A DNA stretch of 64,000 nucleotides, taken from Verrucomicrobiales bacterium (lineage in GTDB: Bacteria > Verrucomicrobiota > Verrucomicrobiia > Limisphaerales > J093). The stretch spans positions 1 to 64,000 of the forward strand of contig JACKPW010000009.1 in the NCBI GenBank assembly GCA_024233215.1. The letters run 5' to 3'. The position numbers and the translations under genes were made by a program. The notes beneath the pieces were generated by a model. That model worked only from the letters and a program-made list of their open reading frames with translations, did no database searches and was not told the DNA's origin. Shown here piece by piece: positions 56,287-64,000 of the stretch (position 1 is the stretch's first letter; every line of letters starts with the position of its first letter).

Positions 56287-58799
56287 GCAGGACGGGCAGG
56301 TTCGGTGGTTTCCCTGTTCTGGCTGGCGGCGTGAGGGGAACCCTTGGGCGGGTAATCCAGCCGGCCGTCGATCTGCCGGAGTTCCTCCGACGGAAAGTCG
56401 GGGAAGGGCAGCCGCGAGTCCTCCCGCCAGGCGGCCACGGCCTGTTCCGCCTGTTTCGTCAGGTCGGCATCGATCCCGGCATCGCGCGCCAGGTAGTTGA
56501 CCTGCGATGGGAAGGCGAATCCGGTGCCGGACCGCAGCACGAGCTGCATCACCCGCAGGTAGACATCCTCGCGGACCGCCAGGTAGTCGTTGTAATCGCG
56601 CGTCAAAACGTAGGCGAACATCTCCACGTCGAGCGAATGGGCGCCGAAGCCCACGAAACGGACGCGGGCGGGGTCGGGGTGGATTCGCGGATGTCCGACC
56701 AGCAGGCGTCGCAGTTCCGCAAGGACGAAGCGCAACTGGTCGGCGGTGGTCTCGTAACGGAGTTGCAGCGTGGTGCGCAGCAGGACGCGATCTCGTTTGG
56801 CGAAGTTCTCGAGTTGCAGGTTGGCGAACTCTGAATTCGCGATGGTCACCACCGTTCGGTCCAGGGACCGAATCCGCGTGGAGCGCAGACCGATCTGTTC
56901 CACGGTTCCGATCTTGTCGCCGTAGCGGCAGAAGTCGCCCACGCTGAGGGGGTCGTCGGCAAAGAGGGTGAAGCCGGCGATCATGTTCTGCAACGTGGGT
57001 TGGGCCGCCAGGGCGAAGGCGAGGCCGCCGATGCCCAGGCCGGCCAGGACGCCCGAGTAGGGGATGGACCACACCCCTGCCAGAAGCAGCGCGCCCACCA
57101 CGATCACCACGATGCGCAGGATGCCGAAAGTCAGCGAGGTGAGAACCGCCCGGTGTCCGCTGGTGCCGACGGTTCGACTGCTGAAGTCTGCGGCCACCCC
57201 CACACCCCGGTAGATCAGCCACACGGCGCTGGCGATCGCCAGCGTGCCGGCCACGCTCCGGAAAGGGCCCGCCACCACCTCGGGAAGGCCAAGCATGCCG
57301 ATCTTGAGATACCAGAGGAAGCCCGCGAAGGTGGACCGCAGCGGCCAGGTCACCATCAATTGCTGCCGACGCGTCGAGAAGGCGGTGGGGGCCCCCTTCC
57401 GGCGGCGCAGCGTCCACAGGATGAGTCCGCTCACCGCCATTGCCAGTGAAAGGCTGGTCAACAGGAAGACGGCCAGTGCCAGCCACTGCCAGAGTTCCAT
57501 CGGGCCCAGCGGATGCAGCAGCGCGGGGACGCTTCCCCGGACCTCCCGACGGACTGCGAAGTAGCTCGAGGCATCCTCGGCCCCGGGCGCCCCCCGTTCC
57601 GCGGGCATGTCCTCGATGGCGGCGTAGAGCGCCCGGATGTGGTGCAACGTGTCCGCGGTGAACCGCCACTCGGCCGGTCCGTCCTCCCGGGCGAAAGGGG
57701 CGATCATGATGTTGCCCTGCTGGTGCCGGAAATGCACGTAGGCTTCGTGCTGATCGGGGTCGTTGGGAATCTCCTGGTAAAGCACCGTCCCCACCCGATC
57801 GAGCACTTCCTTGAGATAGAAGGCCATCAGCGTGGCGTCCTCCTCCTTGGTCATGGTCGGAAAGCCCTGCAGGTCCAGCGTCCGGAGCACATTCGCCCGG
57901 CCGCCCCGTTCAAAGCGTCCCATTTCCTCGAGAAACGTGCGTAGCGTGTCCCGCGGATTGCGCAGCAGCAGGTGTTCCTGTTCGGTGGGGGGCCCTCCGC
58001 CGCGCCGGGCATAAAGTCGACCGAGAACCTCGTCCAATCCGGCTTGTGGCGTGGGGTCGATCAGCCAGTCGGAGCCCTTCCTGACGAACCGCAGGTCAAA
58101 GGTGTTGGTGGTACCCGCCTGGGGCAGCGTGATCACCACGGACGATTCGGTCACCAGCCCGAGTTCGGAAGCCACGGAGATTCCCCAGATTCGAAAGGTC
58201 ATTTGATCCAGCACCCGGAACAACTTCCGCGCGTAATCGATCCTCTCCTGTGGCAGCAGGGGCCCGTCAGCCAGCTTGCGGGAGCGCAGGGGGGAGAAGT
58301 CAATCGTGTCCAGCGCCGGTTGGATGTGCTCGATGAATCCCCCCCGGGCGGCGTTGGCGGAAATCAGGAACGATCGCAGGGTTTCGCGGGGGGAGGAAAG
58401 TACCGCCGGGTTGGTCAGGAAATCCGCGAGGTTCGACAGGCGCCGGCCGGTCCACCATTCCCCGCTCTCGAACCGGCCCATGAACGTGGTGCCGTCAGGC
58501 GACATCACGAAGAAGAACCCCCCCGTCCGTCCGCTCGCCTCCTCCCAACGACCATTGAACTGGCGTCCGGTCACGGACCCCCGGACCGTGCCGTCATAGA
58601 GCGGGTATTCGCCCGTCACCTGATCACCGGCCTGTCGAAGCCGGAGGATGGCCGCTCCGGTGCGCCACTGGGTCTGCCAGGTGCCGGTCCAGTCGGCGCC
58701 GGTGTCCTGCCCGCAGAGCAAAGGGCCCCCGGGCCAGAACACCGCCAGGAGGACGAACCCGATCAGGAACCGTTGCCCGCGTTGTCGTGCTCGCGTCAC
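56283..58799 (-). CDS. MscS-type mechanosensitive channel with large periplasmic N-terminus
   Basis: 838 residues from a GTG at 58799, chosen because it precedes a signal peptide (RFLIGFVLLAVFWPGG) and lies seven bases from a -10 box. Residues about 36-125 form a beta-rich module (DWTGTWQTQWRTGAAIL, GSVTGRQFNGRWEEASG). Two related domains follow, beginning PRETLRSFLISANAARGG (about 140) and PRDTLRTFLEEMGRFERGG (about 280), each of 120-140 residues. From about 470 come membrane helices, and at about 620 the MscS pore and beta domain (GLGIGGLAFALAAQPTLQN, DPLSVGDFCRYGDKIGTVEQ). Channels of this family open on hypo-osmotic shock. The periplasmic part is unusual and of unknown role. A decayed gene is coupled downstream. 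Confidence 0.88.
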   Translation of the reverse strand: MTRARQRGQRFLIGFVLLAVFWPGGPLLCGQDTGADWTGTWQTQWRTGAAILRLRQAGDQVTGEYPLYDGTVRGSVTGRQFNGRWEEASGRTGGFFFVMSPDGTTFMGRFESGEWWTGRRLSNLADFLTNPAVLSSPRETLRSFLISANAARGGFIEHIQPALDTIDFSPLRSRKLADGPLLPQERIDYARKLFRVLDQMTFRIWGISVASELGLVTESSVVITLPQAGTTNTFDLRFVRKGSDWLIDPTPQAGLDEVLGRLYARRGGGPPTEQEHLLLRNPRDTLRTFLEEMGRFERGGRANVLRTLDLQGFPTMTKEEDATLMAFYLKEVLDRVGTVLYQEIPNDPDQHEAYVHFRHQQGNIMIAPFAREDGPAEWRFTADTLHHIRALYAAIEDMPAERGAPGAEDASSYFAVRREVRGSVPALLHPLGPMELWQWLALAVFLLTSLSLAMAVSGLILWTLRRRKGAPTAFSTRRQQLMVTWPLRSTFAGFLWYLKIGMLGLPEVVAGPFRSVAGTLAIASAVWLIYRGVGVAADFSSRTVGTSGHRAVLTSLTFGILRIVVIVVGALLLAGVWSIPYSGVLAGLGIGGLAFALAAQPTLQNMIAGFTLFADDPLSVGDFCRYGDKIGTVEQIGLRSTRIRSLDRTVVTIANSEFANLQLENFAKRDRVLLRTTLQLRYETTADQLRFVLAELRRLLVGHPRIHPDPARVRFVGFGAHSLDVEMFAYVLTRDYNDYLAVREDVYLRVMQLVLRSGTGFAFPSQVNYLARDAGIDADLTKQAEQAVAAWREDSRLPFPDFPSEELRQIDGRLDYPPKGSPHAASQNRETTEPARPA

Positions 58800-58806
58800 G
58801 CCGCGC

Positions 58807-58834
58807 AGCCTAACTCGTTGAATTCCTCCCGCAA
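58807..58834 (-). promoter_or_regulatory. promoter of the MscS-type channel gene (leaderless)
   Basis: On the minus strand TTGCGG, 16-bp spacer, TAGGCT, seven bases to the GTG start. The rest of the 325-bp gap to the sensor kinase gene shows no element I can name. Confidence 0.45.
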
Positions 58835-59124
58835 GCCGGAGCTCCCCTGTGAACCGCTGTGCGACCACTCTTCTGCTGGCCCAGCCCGACCAACCGGCAC
58901 ACCGCAAAATTGGCGTGCTCTTGTGGGTGGCGGATTCTAGACTGGGTTCACGCGCAACCCGGAGATATGGGGGAAGGGGAGCCATCCGGCTGGCCGCCCG
59001 GGAGCCGGAACGGGCGCTCCGGGAATCTCCCTGGAAAAGGCATGACCAAAGCACGCATCGACGTTGTTGAGGAGGGGGGCATCGGGTCCGGTGTAGCCTG
59101 CTTCGCCGGAGGCTTGCCCCCGGA

Positions 59125-61923
59125 ATGGTCCTGGTGATGGCCCGGTTGCTCTCACGCCTTGCCGAAGCCATGCCGTCCCTGCGGTGGCATCGCTGGGCGT
59201 GCGTTCTGGGCCTGGGTGGGGTTTTGCTGCCAGCCGGGCAAGGTGGGGCGGCGGACAGCGGATTGGGGGGGGACGGCCGCTCCTCCGGCGGGTCTGCCAT
59301 GCCGCCCGGGATCCCGCAGATCCGGGTGGGGGTGCGGGAACGTCCGCCGGTGGTCGTGGCCGGAGACCGGCCTGAGGAGTGGGGGGGGCTGGGGCTGGAT
59401 GTTCTCCGTTTGCTCGGGGCGAGGTTGGGGATGTCGCTCCAGATCCTGCCCTTCCGGTCCCGATCCGAGCTGCTCGATGCCGCGCGCAATCGTGAGGTGG
59501 ATCTGCTGTTGACCGTGGATGACCGGCCGGATCGGCGCAGCTATCTGGATTTTTCCCCGCCATACTACGAACGCCGGCAGGTGGTGGTGACCCGTGGGGG
59601 TGATGTCCCCGGCTCTGATGGTCTGGGAGGATTCGCGGGGCGCCGGGTGGCGGTGGCACCCTCTGTGAGCAACCTGACCGCGCTCAGGGAGGCTTATCCG
59701 GAAATCCGGTTTCACCTTGTCCCAAGCGAAACGGCCGCCCTTGAGCAGACCGCCACGGGGGACCACGCCGCCGCCCTGCTCGAATTCACGGAGGGCGATT
59801 CTTCCCGGCCCGGGATACTCCCGAAAGGGCTTGTGGTTGCCGGGGAGACCCCATTCACGATCCGCTGCAGCTTTGCTTCGCGGAATGACTGGCCGGAGTT
59901 TTCCCGGCGGCTGCGACAGGCGCTGGAGGATCTGACGCCGGCGGAGGTCAGCGGTTTGCGGGCGCCCTATCTTGATGCTTCGCCGCGGGGGTTCAAGGCG
60001 TGGCTTCGGGACTGGCGGGTGGGGCTGGGCCTGGGGGTCCTCGCGGTGGCGGGGTTGGGGATTCGGTTCCGCCGGCGGTTGGTCCTCTATTTCGCCGGTT
60101 CCGTCCGGCGGAACCTGGTGCTGGTGGTGCTGGCGGGCATGACGCCGGCCCTGGCCATCACCCTCTTCCTCGGCGAGGAGCACCGGGGCGCGCTGGTTCA
60201 CACCGGCGAACGGGCGGCGGTGGACCTGGTGGATCGGACCGCCGACAAGCTCCTGCGGGTGGCGCAACACATCGACGTCATCCTGGAGACGACGGGAAGA
60301 AACCCCGGTCTGGAGGCAGTCGGGCGGACGGAGTTCGTCACCCGAGCCGGTCACTTGCTGGAGTCCATGAAGATGCTGGACATGTTCGTGTTCGATTCCA
60401 GCGGCGAGGTCGTGGCGGCGGGAAAGCCCGGGGTGGCAGGCGCCAATGTCTCGAAGAGCGCCTATTTCCGTGAGGCGATGCGCACCCGCGGGGCGGTCGT
60501 TGGGGAGGCGGTCATGAGCACCACCTACGGATACCCGATGCTGCACTTCGCCCGGCCGCTGCCCGGTCCCGCCGATGGCGCTCCCTGGTTTGTCTCCAAG
60601 GTCGTGCAACTCGACACCCTGGGCCTGGAATTCGACGCCGCAAAGGCTCCGGAAGGCGCTCGAATCACGGTGGTGGATCGCGAGGAAGTGCGGCTCTATG
60701 AACACCCGCCCCGGGAGTCAGGCGGCTTGTCCGGGGTGCCTTTGGGCCCCGAATATGCCGGGACCCCGCACGGTTCGGTGGACCGCCGGGTGGCTTTGAG
60801 GCTGATCACGGAGGGTGCACCGCGGGTGATCGCGCAGAGGTCGCTCGACCTGCCCGCCAGCGGGGAGCCTTACATTTCCGTGATCGCGGAGGTGCCCCTG
60901 GGTCCCCTGCAGGACGCGTCTGCCGCGTTTGAGCGGCGCAACCTGCTGGCGTTGTTTTGCGGGCTGTTGCTGGGGTTGCTGATCGCGATCCCTCTGGGAA
61001 ATTCCCTCATGGCGACAGTCCTGGATCGCATCGGGTTGGCGACCCGCAGAATCGGCCGGGGCGAGTTGGGAGCGCGGGTCGGGGTGCCGGCCACGCAAAA
61101 GGGGGATCTGGCTGCGCTGGGCCGTGCCATCGACAAGATGGCGGAGAGCCTCGATCAGGAGGAAGCGAAACGTGCCTTGATGGTGCAGGCCCTGCAGGCA
61201 TCGTTGGAGGAGAAGACCTCCCTCCTCAAGGAGGTGCATCACCGGGTCAAGAACAACCTGCAGATTGTCAGCAGTCTGGTGAGCCTGCAGGCGGGGAAGT
61301 TCACCGATCCGAAAGTCCGGGCGGCCCTCGCCGAAACCCGGGACCGCGTCCGAGGCATGGCCCTGTTGCACGAGACGCTGTATCGGGCCGAGTCCTTCGC
61401 CCGCCTGAACTTCACCGCTTATGTGAAGCGACTCTGCGACGAAATTGCCAAAGTCGCCAACCCGGGAACGATGGCCCGGGTGCTCATCGAGACCGATTTG
61501 GAGGAGGTCGCCCTGGAACTGGAACAAGCGGTGCCCTGTGGGTTGCTTCTCAATGAGTTGGTGACCAATGCCCTGAAACACGCCTTTCCCGGCGATCGGA
61601 CGGGCCGGCTCCGGGTCTCCTTGCAGCGGGTTCCCGCAGCGGATTCCGGGAGCGTCGGTTCCCCCTGCCTTCGGCTTGGGGTCGGCGACGATGGGGTTGG
61701 CCTTCCCGTGGGATTTGACATTCGCAGGACCTCCTCGCTGGGCATGCGGCTCGTGGCCACACTGACGGATCAGTTGGGAGGGGACTGGAAGGTGCATTCC
61801 GCGACCGTCGGGGTCCTGCACGAGATCACGTTCACTCCCAAACCCGGGAAGCCTGCGCCACCGGTTGGCCGGAATCCGGATCGCGGCCCCGACGCCCCCT
61901 CCAGCGACTTCGAAAGGGCCTGA
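59125..61923 (+). CDS. sensor histidine kinase with solute-binding and Cache sensor domains
   Basis: 932 residues. After a signal or anchor segment, about 65-285 form a solute-binding domain of the bacterial family 3 type (IRVGVRERPPVVVAG, GLGLDVLRLLGARLGMSL, DLLLTVDDRPDRRSYLDFSPPY). A membrane helix pair lies at about 292-345, an extracytoplasmic Cache domain at about 350-600 (MLDMFVFDSSGEVVAAGKPG), then a further helix (LLALFCGLLLGLLIAIPLG) and a HAMP linker. The kinase core is of the HisKA_2 type with the phospho-acceptor in EVHHRVKNNLQ (H705 or H706) and an ATPase domain (LLLNELVTNALKHAF, GDDGVGLPVGFD). It senses small ligands outside the cell. No response regulator is adjacent. Confidence 0.9.
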   Translation: MVLVMARLLSRLAEAMPSLRWHRWACVLGLGGVLLPAGQGGAADSGLGGDGRSSGGSAMPPGIPQIRVGVRERPPVVVAGDRPEEWGGLGLDVLRLLGARLGMSLQILPFRSRSELLDAARNREVDLLLTVDDRPDRRSYLDFSPPYYERRQVVVTRGGDVPGSDGLGGFAGRRVAVAPSVSNLTALREAYPEIRFHLVPSETAALEQTATGDHAAALLEFTEGDSSRPGILPKGLVVAGETPFTIRCSFASRNDWPEFSRRLRQALEDLTPAEVSGLRAPYLDASPRGFKAWLRDWRVGLGLGVLAVAGLGIRFRRRLVLYFAGSVRRNLVLVVLAGMTPALAITLFLGEEHRGALVHTGERAAVDLVDRTADKLLRVAQHIDVILETTGRNPGLEAVGRTEFVTRAGHLLESMKMLDMFVFDSSGEVVAAGKPGVAGANVSKSAYFREAMRTRGAVVGEAVMSTTYGYPMLHFARPLPGPADGAPWFVSKVVQLDTLGLEFDAAKAPEGARITVVDREEVRLYEHPPRESGGLSGVPLGPEYAGTPHGSVDRRVALRLITEGAPRVIAQRSLDLPASGEPYISVIAEVPLGPLQDASAAFERRNLLALFCGLLLGLLIAIPLGNSLMATVLDRIGLATRRIGRGELGARVGVPATQKGDLAALGRAIDKMAESLDQEEAKRALMVQALQASLEEKTSLLKEVHHRVKNNLQIVSSLVSLQAGKFTDPKVRAALAETRDRVRGMALLHETLYRAESFARLNFTAYVKRLCDEIAKVANPGTMARVLIETDLEEVALELEQAVPCGLLLNELVTNALKHAFPGDRTGRLRVSLQRVPAADSGSVGSPCLRLGVGDDGVGLPVGFDIRRTSSLGMRLVATLTDQLGGDWKVHSATVGVLHEITFTPKPGKPAPPVGRNPDRGPDAPSSDFERA

Positions 61924-62060
61924 CCAAGGCGCGGCTCGCGGTGGTCGAGGTAATGGGCCTCGTTTCCCTCGACATCCATCCGCGTCTCGAACAGCCTTGG
62001 GGGGAGGTGACAGCAAGTCATGAACCCGCAGGCCGCACAATGGATGGACCCGTGCGGCAA

Positions 62061-64000
62061 ATGAAACGACCCACCCCGGGCCCTCTCCCATTCTTGATGG
62101 GCTCGGCTCTTGTGGTTGTGAGCACCGCAAGCATGCTCATGGCCTCCGGGGGAGGCACCACGCGCGATATCATCGACCCGAGCCGGATGACGCGGCCGGT
62201 GGACGCGAAGCAGTTGGTCGGGGAAGGCGGTTACGACCTTGTCCCCGAGGGCGACGCCCCGTGTCGATGGCGTTTCGAGGCAGGTGTGCTGACCGCCTCA
62301 CCCGCGTGGGACAGCCTGATCACGCGGGAGTCGTACCGCGATTTCCGGATGCACGTCGAGTTCAACGTCAATGACGACCCCGCTGCGGAGCCCGAGATGA
62401 ACGGCAATTCGGGCGTGTATCTCCAGCGGCGGTACGAGGTGCAGATTCTCAACTCGTTCGGGGTTTCGGAGGCGGACTACACGACCTCGGGTTGCGGCAG
62501 CCTCTATCGGATGAGAAGGCCTGACCGGTTGGTGAACAAGCCCGCCGGGGAGTGGCAGAACTTCGACATCGCGTTTCGGGCGGCGCGGTTTGACGGGGAC
62601 CGGAAGACCGAGAACGCCCGGATCACGGTCTACCAGAACGGCGAGTTGATCCACGATGATGTGCCCATTCCCCGACCCACCGGCGCCGGGAGGAAGGAGG
62701 GTCCCGACCCACAACCGGTCAAGCTGCAGGGCCATCACAATCCGGTCCGGTTCCGGAACGTCTGGATCCAGGTGCTTGACTTGGAAGGTGGAGGGGACGG
62801 TTCCGCCGACTTTGCCAGCCGCTTCGCGAACCCGCCGGCCGGGTCGCGCATCCTGAAGATCATTCACGGTTGGCCGGATGCGGCGGAGGCTCAGGACGCC
62901 TGGATTCGCCGATTCACAGCGCAGGGTTTCGGGGGGGTGGTCTGCAACGTGTCGTTTGATCAATACCTCGAGAGCGACGCGCACTGGCAGCAGTTCATCC
63001 GGGCGGTGCGGGCGGCGCGCGAGGCCGGTTTCGTCCTTTGGTTGTATGACGAACGCGGGTACCCGTCCGGGAATGCCGGAGGCCTGGTGCTGCAGGAACA
63101 TCCGGAATGGGAGGCGCGTGGTTTGCTGGTGTCCGATTGCGAATCGGGCGGTGGCGCGGTGGAACTTGCGGTTCCGCCGGGAAGGCTCGTGCTGGCGGGG
63201 GCCTGGCCGGTGGTCGATGGACGGATCGGCCTCAGCGGGTTCCAGGATCTGCAGGACCGGATTCGGGAGGGCCGGCTTTGCTGGCAGGCGCCCCCCGGTT
63301 CATGGCGGGTCATGATCTTCTCCGAGGACCGGCTCTACGAGGGCACGCACGCCGACGGCAACCTGGCGAAGAAGATGCCCTATGTGAATCTGCTTCAGCC
63401 CGAACCGATCAAGCGGTTCATCGAGTTGACCCACGATCGGTACGCCGCGCATTTCGGAGGGGATCTGGGAAAGGACTTCGTGGCGACGTTCACGGACGAA
63501 CCCTCCCTGATGAGCTGTTTTCTGAAGCCGATGCCCTGGCGGCCGCTGCCGTGGTCGGCGAATCTACCCGGCGAATTCAAGCAACGGCGGGGTCGGCCGC
63601 TGGCCCACGCGATGCTACCGGCGTTGGTGGCGGATGCGGGCCCGGCCGGGACGAAGTTCCGTTACGACTTCTGGCAGACCGTGGGGGAACTCGTTTCGGA
63701 GAGTTACTTCGGCCAGATCCAGGAGCGCTGTGAGCACTGGAACATCCCATCCGGCGGGCATCTCCTGATGGAGGAGGGCCTGGTGACCCACGTTCCGTTC
63801 TACGGCGATTTCTTTCGGTGCATTCGTCGGTTGGGGGCGCCCAGCATTGATTGCCTGACCAGTGTGCCCCCCGAGGTGCCGTGGTACATCGCGCGGTTGC
63901 TGGCGAGCGCGGCGGAACTGGAAGGCCGGCGGATCGTGATGTCCGAGACCTCCGATCATGGCCAGGTCTATCGACCGGCGGGGGACGCGCGGCCCAAACG
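62061..64000 (+). CDS. secreted DUF1080 domain fused to a glycoside hydrolase (cut by window end)
   Basis: Open to the window edge, at least 646 residues, from the ATG at 62061 that begins a signal peptide (MKRPTPGPLPFLMGSALVVV). Residues about 45-250 are a 3-keto-disaccharide hydrolase (DUF1080) jelly-roll: FEAGVLTASPAWDSLITR, YRDFRMHVEFNV, GNSGVYLQRRYEVQILNSFG, VKLQGHHNPVRFRNVWIQ. From about 270 a second catalytic domain begins (LKIIHGWPDAAEAQDAWIRR, GFVLWLYDERGYPSGNAGG, FVATFTDEPSLMSC) that resembles large bacterial glycosidases of the alpha-L-rhamnosidase/GH106 and GH2-like group; the conserved acids of GH106 are plausible in DERGYPSG and FTDEPS. The product acts outside the cytoplasm on glycans. 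It follows the kinase gene by 137 bp on the same strand. Confidence 0.85.
   Translation, partial: MKRPTPGPLPFLMGSALVVVSTASMLMASGGGTTRDIIDPSRMTRPVDAKQLVGEGGYDLVPEGDAPCRWRFEAGVLTASPAWDSLITRESYRDFRMHVEFNVNDDPAAEPEMNGNSGVYLQRRYEVQILNSFGVSEADYTTSGCGSLYRMRRPDRLVNKPAGEWQNFDIAFRAARFDGDRKTENARITVYQNGELIHDDVPIPRPTGAGRKEGPDPQPVKLQGHHNPVRFRNVWIQVLDLEGGGDGSADFASRFANPPAGSRILKIIHGWPDAAEAQDAWIRRFTAQGFGGVVCNVSFDQYLESDAHWQQFIRAVRAAREAGFVLWLYDERGYPSGNAGGLVLQEHPEWEARGLLVSDCESGGGAVELAVPPGRLVLAGAWPVVDGRIGLSGFQDLQDRIREGRLCWQAPPGSWRVMIFSEDRLYEGTHADGNLAKKMPYVNLLQPEPIKRFIELTHDRYAAHFGGDLGKDFVATFTDEPSLMSCFLKPMPWRPLPWSANLPGEFKQRRGRPLAHAMLPALVADAGPAGTKFRYDFWQTVGELVSESYFGQIQERCEHWNIPSGGHLLMEEGLVTHVPFYGDFFRCIRRLGAPSIDCLTSVPPEVPWYIARLLASAAELEGRRIVMSETSDHGQVYRPAGDARPK

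Overview
The window is 64 kb of GC-rich DNA whose gene content fits a Verrucomicrobiota bacterium, most likely of the Limisphaerales (Pedosphaera-like, subdivision 3) type. The evidence is the mixture rather than any marker gene: four sulfatases, a 3-keto-disaccharide hydrolase/glycosidase fusion, a ThuA protein, a Tat-exported Gfo/Idh/MocA oxidoreductase, lamin-tail/CotH and Calx-beta surface proteins, a tetrathionate-reductase-like octaheme cytochrome, and C-terminal adhesion-like tails ending in a RFFRV/KFYRLRQ-type strand. This placement is inference from gene families; no rRNA is present.

Layout. 0-2 kb: a frameshifted LamG remnant, a Phd/VapC-type toxin-antitoxin pair and a tRNA-Thr(TGT) with encoded CCA, all accessory in character. 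2-7 kb: a YncE-propeller/phosphoesterase fusion and the hflK-hflC pair. 7.5-17.5 kb: a polymorphic-toxin-like island made of a secreted beta-helix protein, a 2122-residue RHS protein with an AT-richer cysteine-rich tail, and a small partner gene. 17.7-23 kb: a GrdB-family selenoprotein read through an in-frame UGA, ispD, a ThuA protein, a HAD phosphatase, an orphan nuoA and a first sulfatase. 23-37 kb: a secreted protein of unknown function, a sulfatase with HEAT-like repeats, an ABC-type permease, an oxidoreductase divergent from a sugar-binding lipoprotein, glutathione peroxidase, a ceramidase-like protein, a thioesterase, an octaheme cytochrome and a small exported protein. 37-51 kb: a transposase N-terminal fragment, full-length metH behind a possibly structured leader, two very large surface proteins on the minus strand, and a KamA-family radical SAM enzyme. 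51-64 kb: two tandem sulfatases, a possible small-RNA locus with a strong terminator, an MscS channel with a duplicated periplasmic domain, a decayed gene, a hybrid sensor kinase and a truncated DUF1080-glycosidase.

How the genes work together. Much of the exported content (sulfatases, glycosidase, ThuA, oxidoreductase, sugar-binding lipoprotein) is what a degrader of sulfated or modified polysaccharides uses. The sulfatases would need a formylglycine-generating enzyme encoded elsewhere. hflKC, ispD, nuoA, metH and the tRNA are housekeeping genes scattered among the accessory ones.

Two features stand out. First, the selenoprotein: a TGA codon splits an otherwise continuous GrdB-family protein at a U-x-x-C motif, with a hairpin at the right distance for a bacterial SECIS. 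Second, ten genes on both strands have a TTGnnn/-10-like pair with 16-18 bp spacing ending only 6-8 bp before the start codon, as expected of leaderless transcripts, and they lack Shine-Dalgarno sequences.
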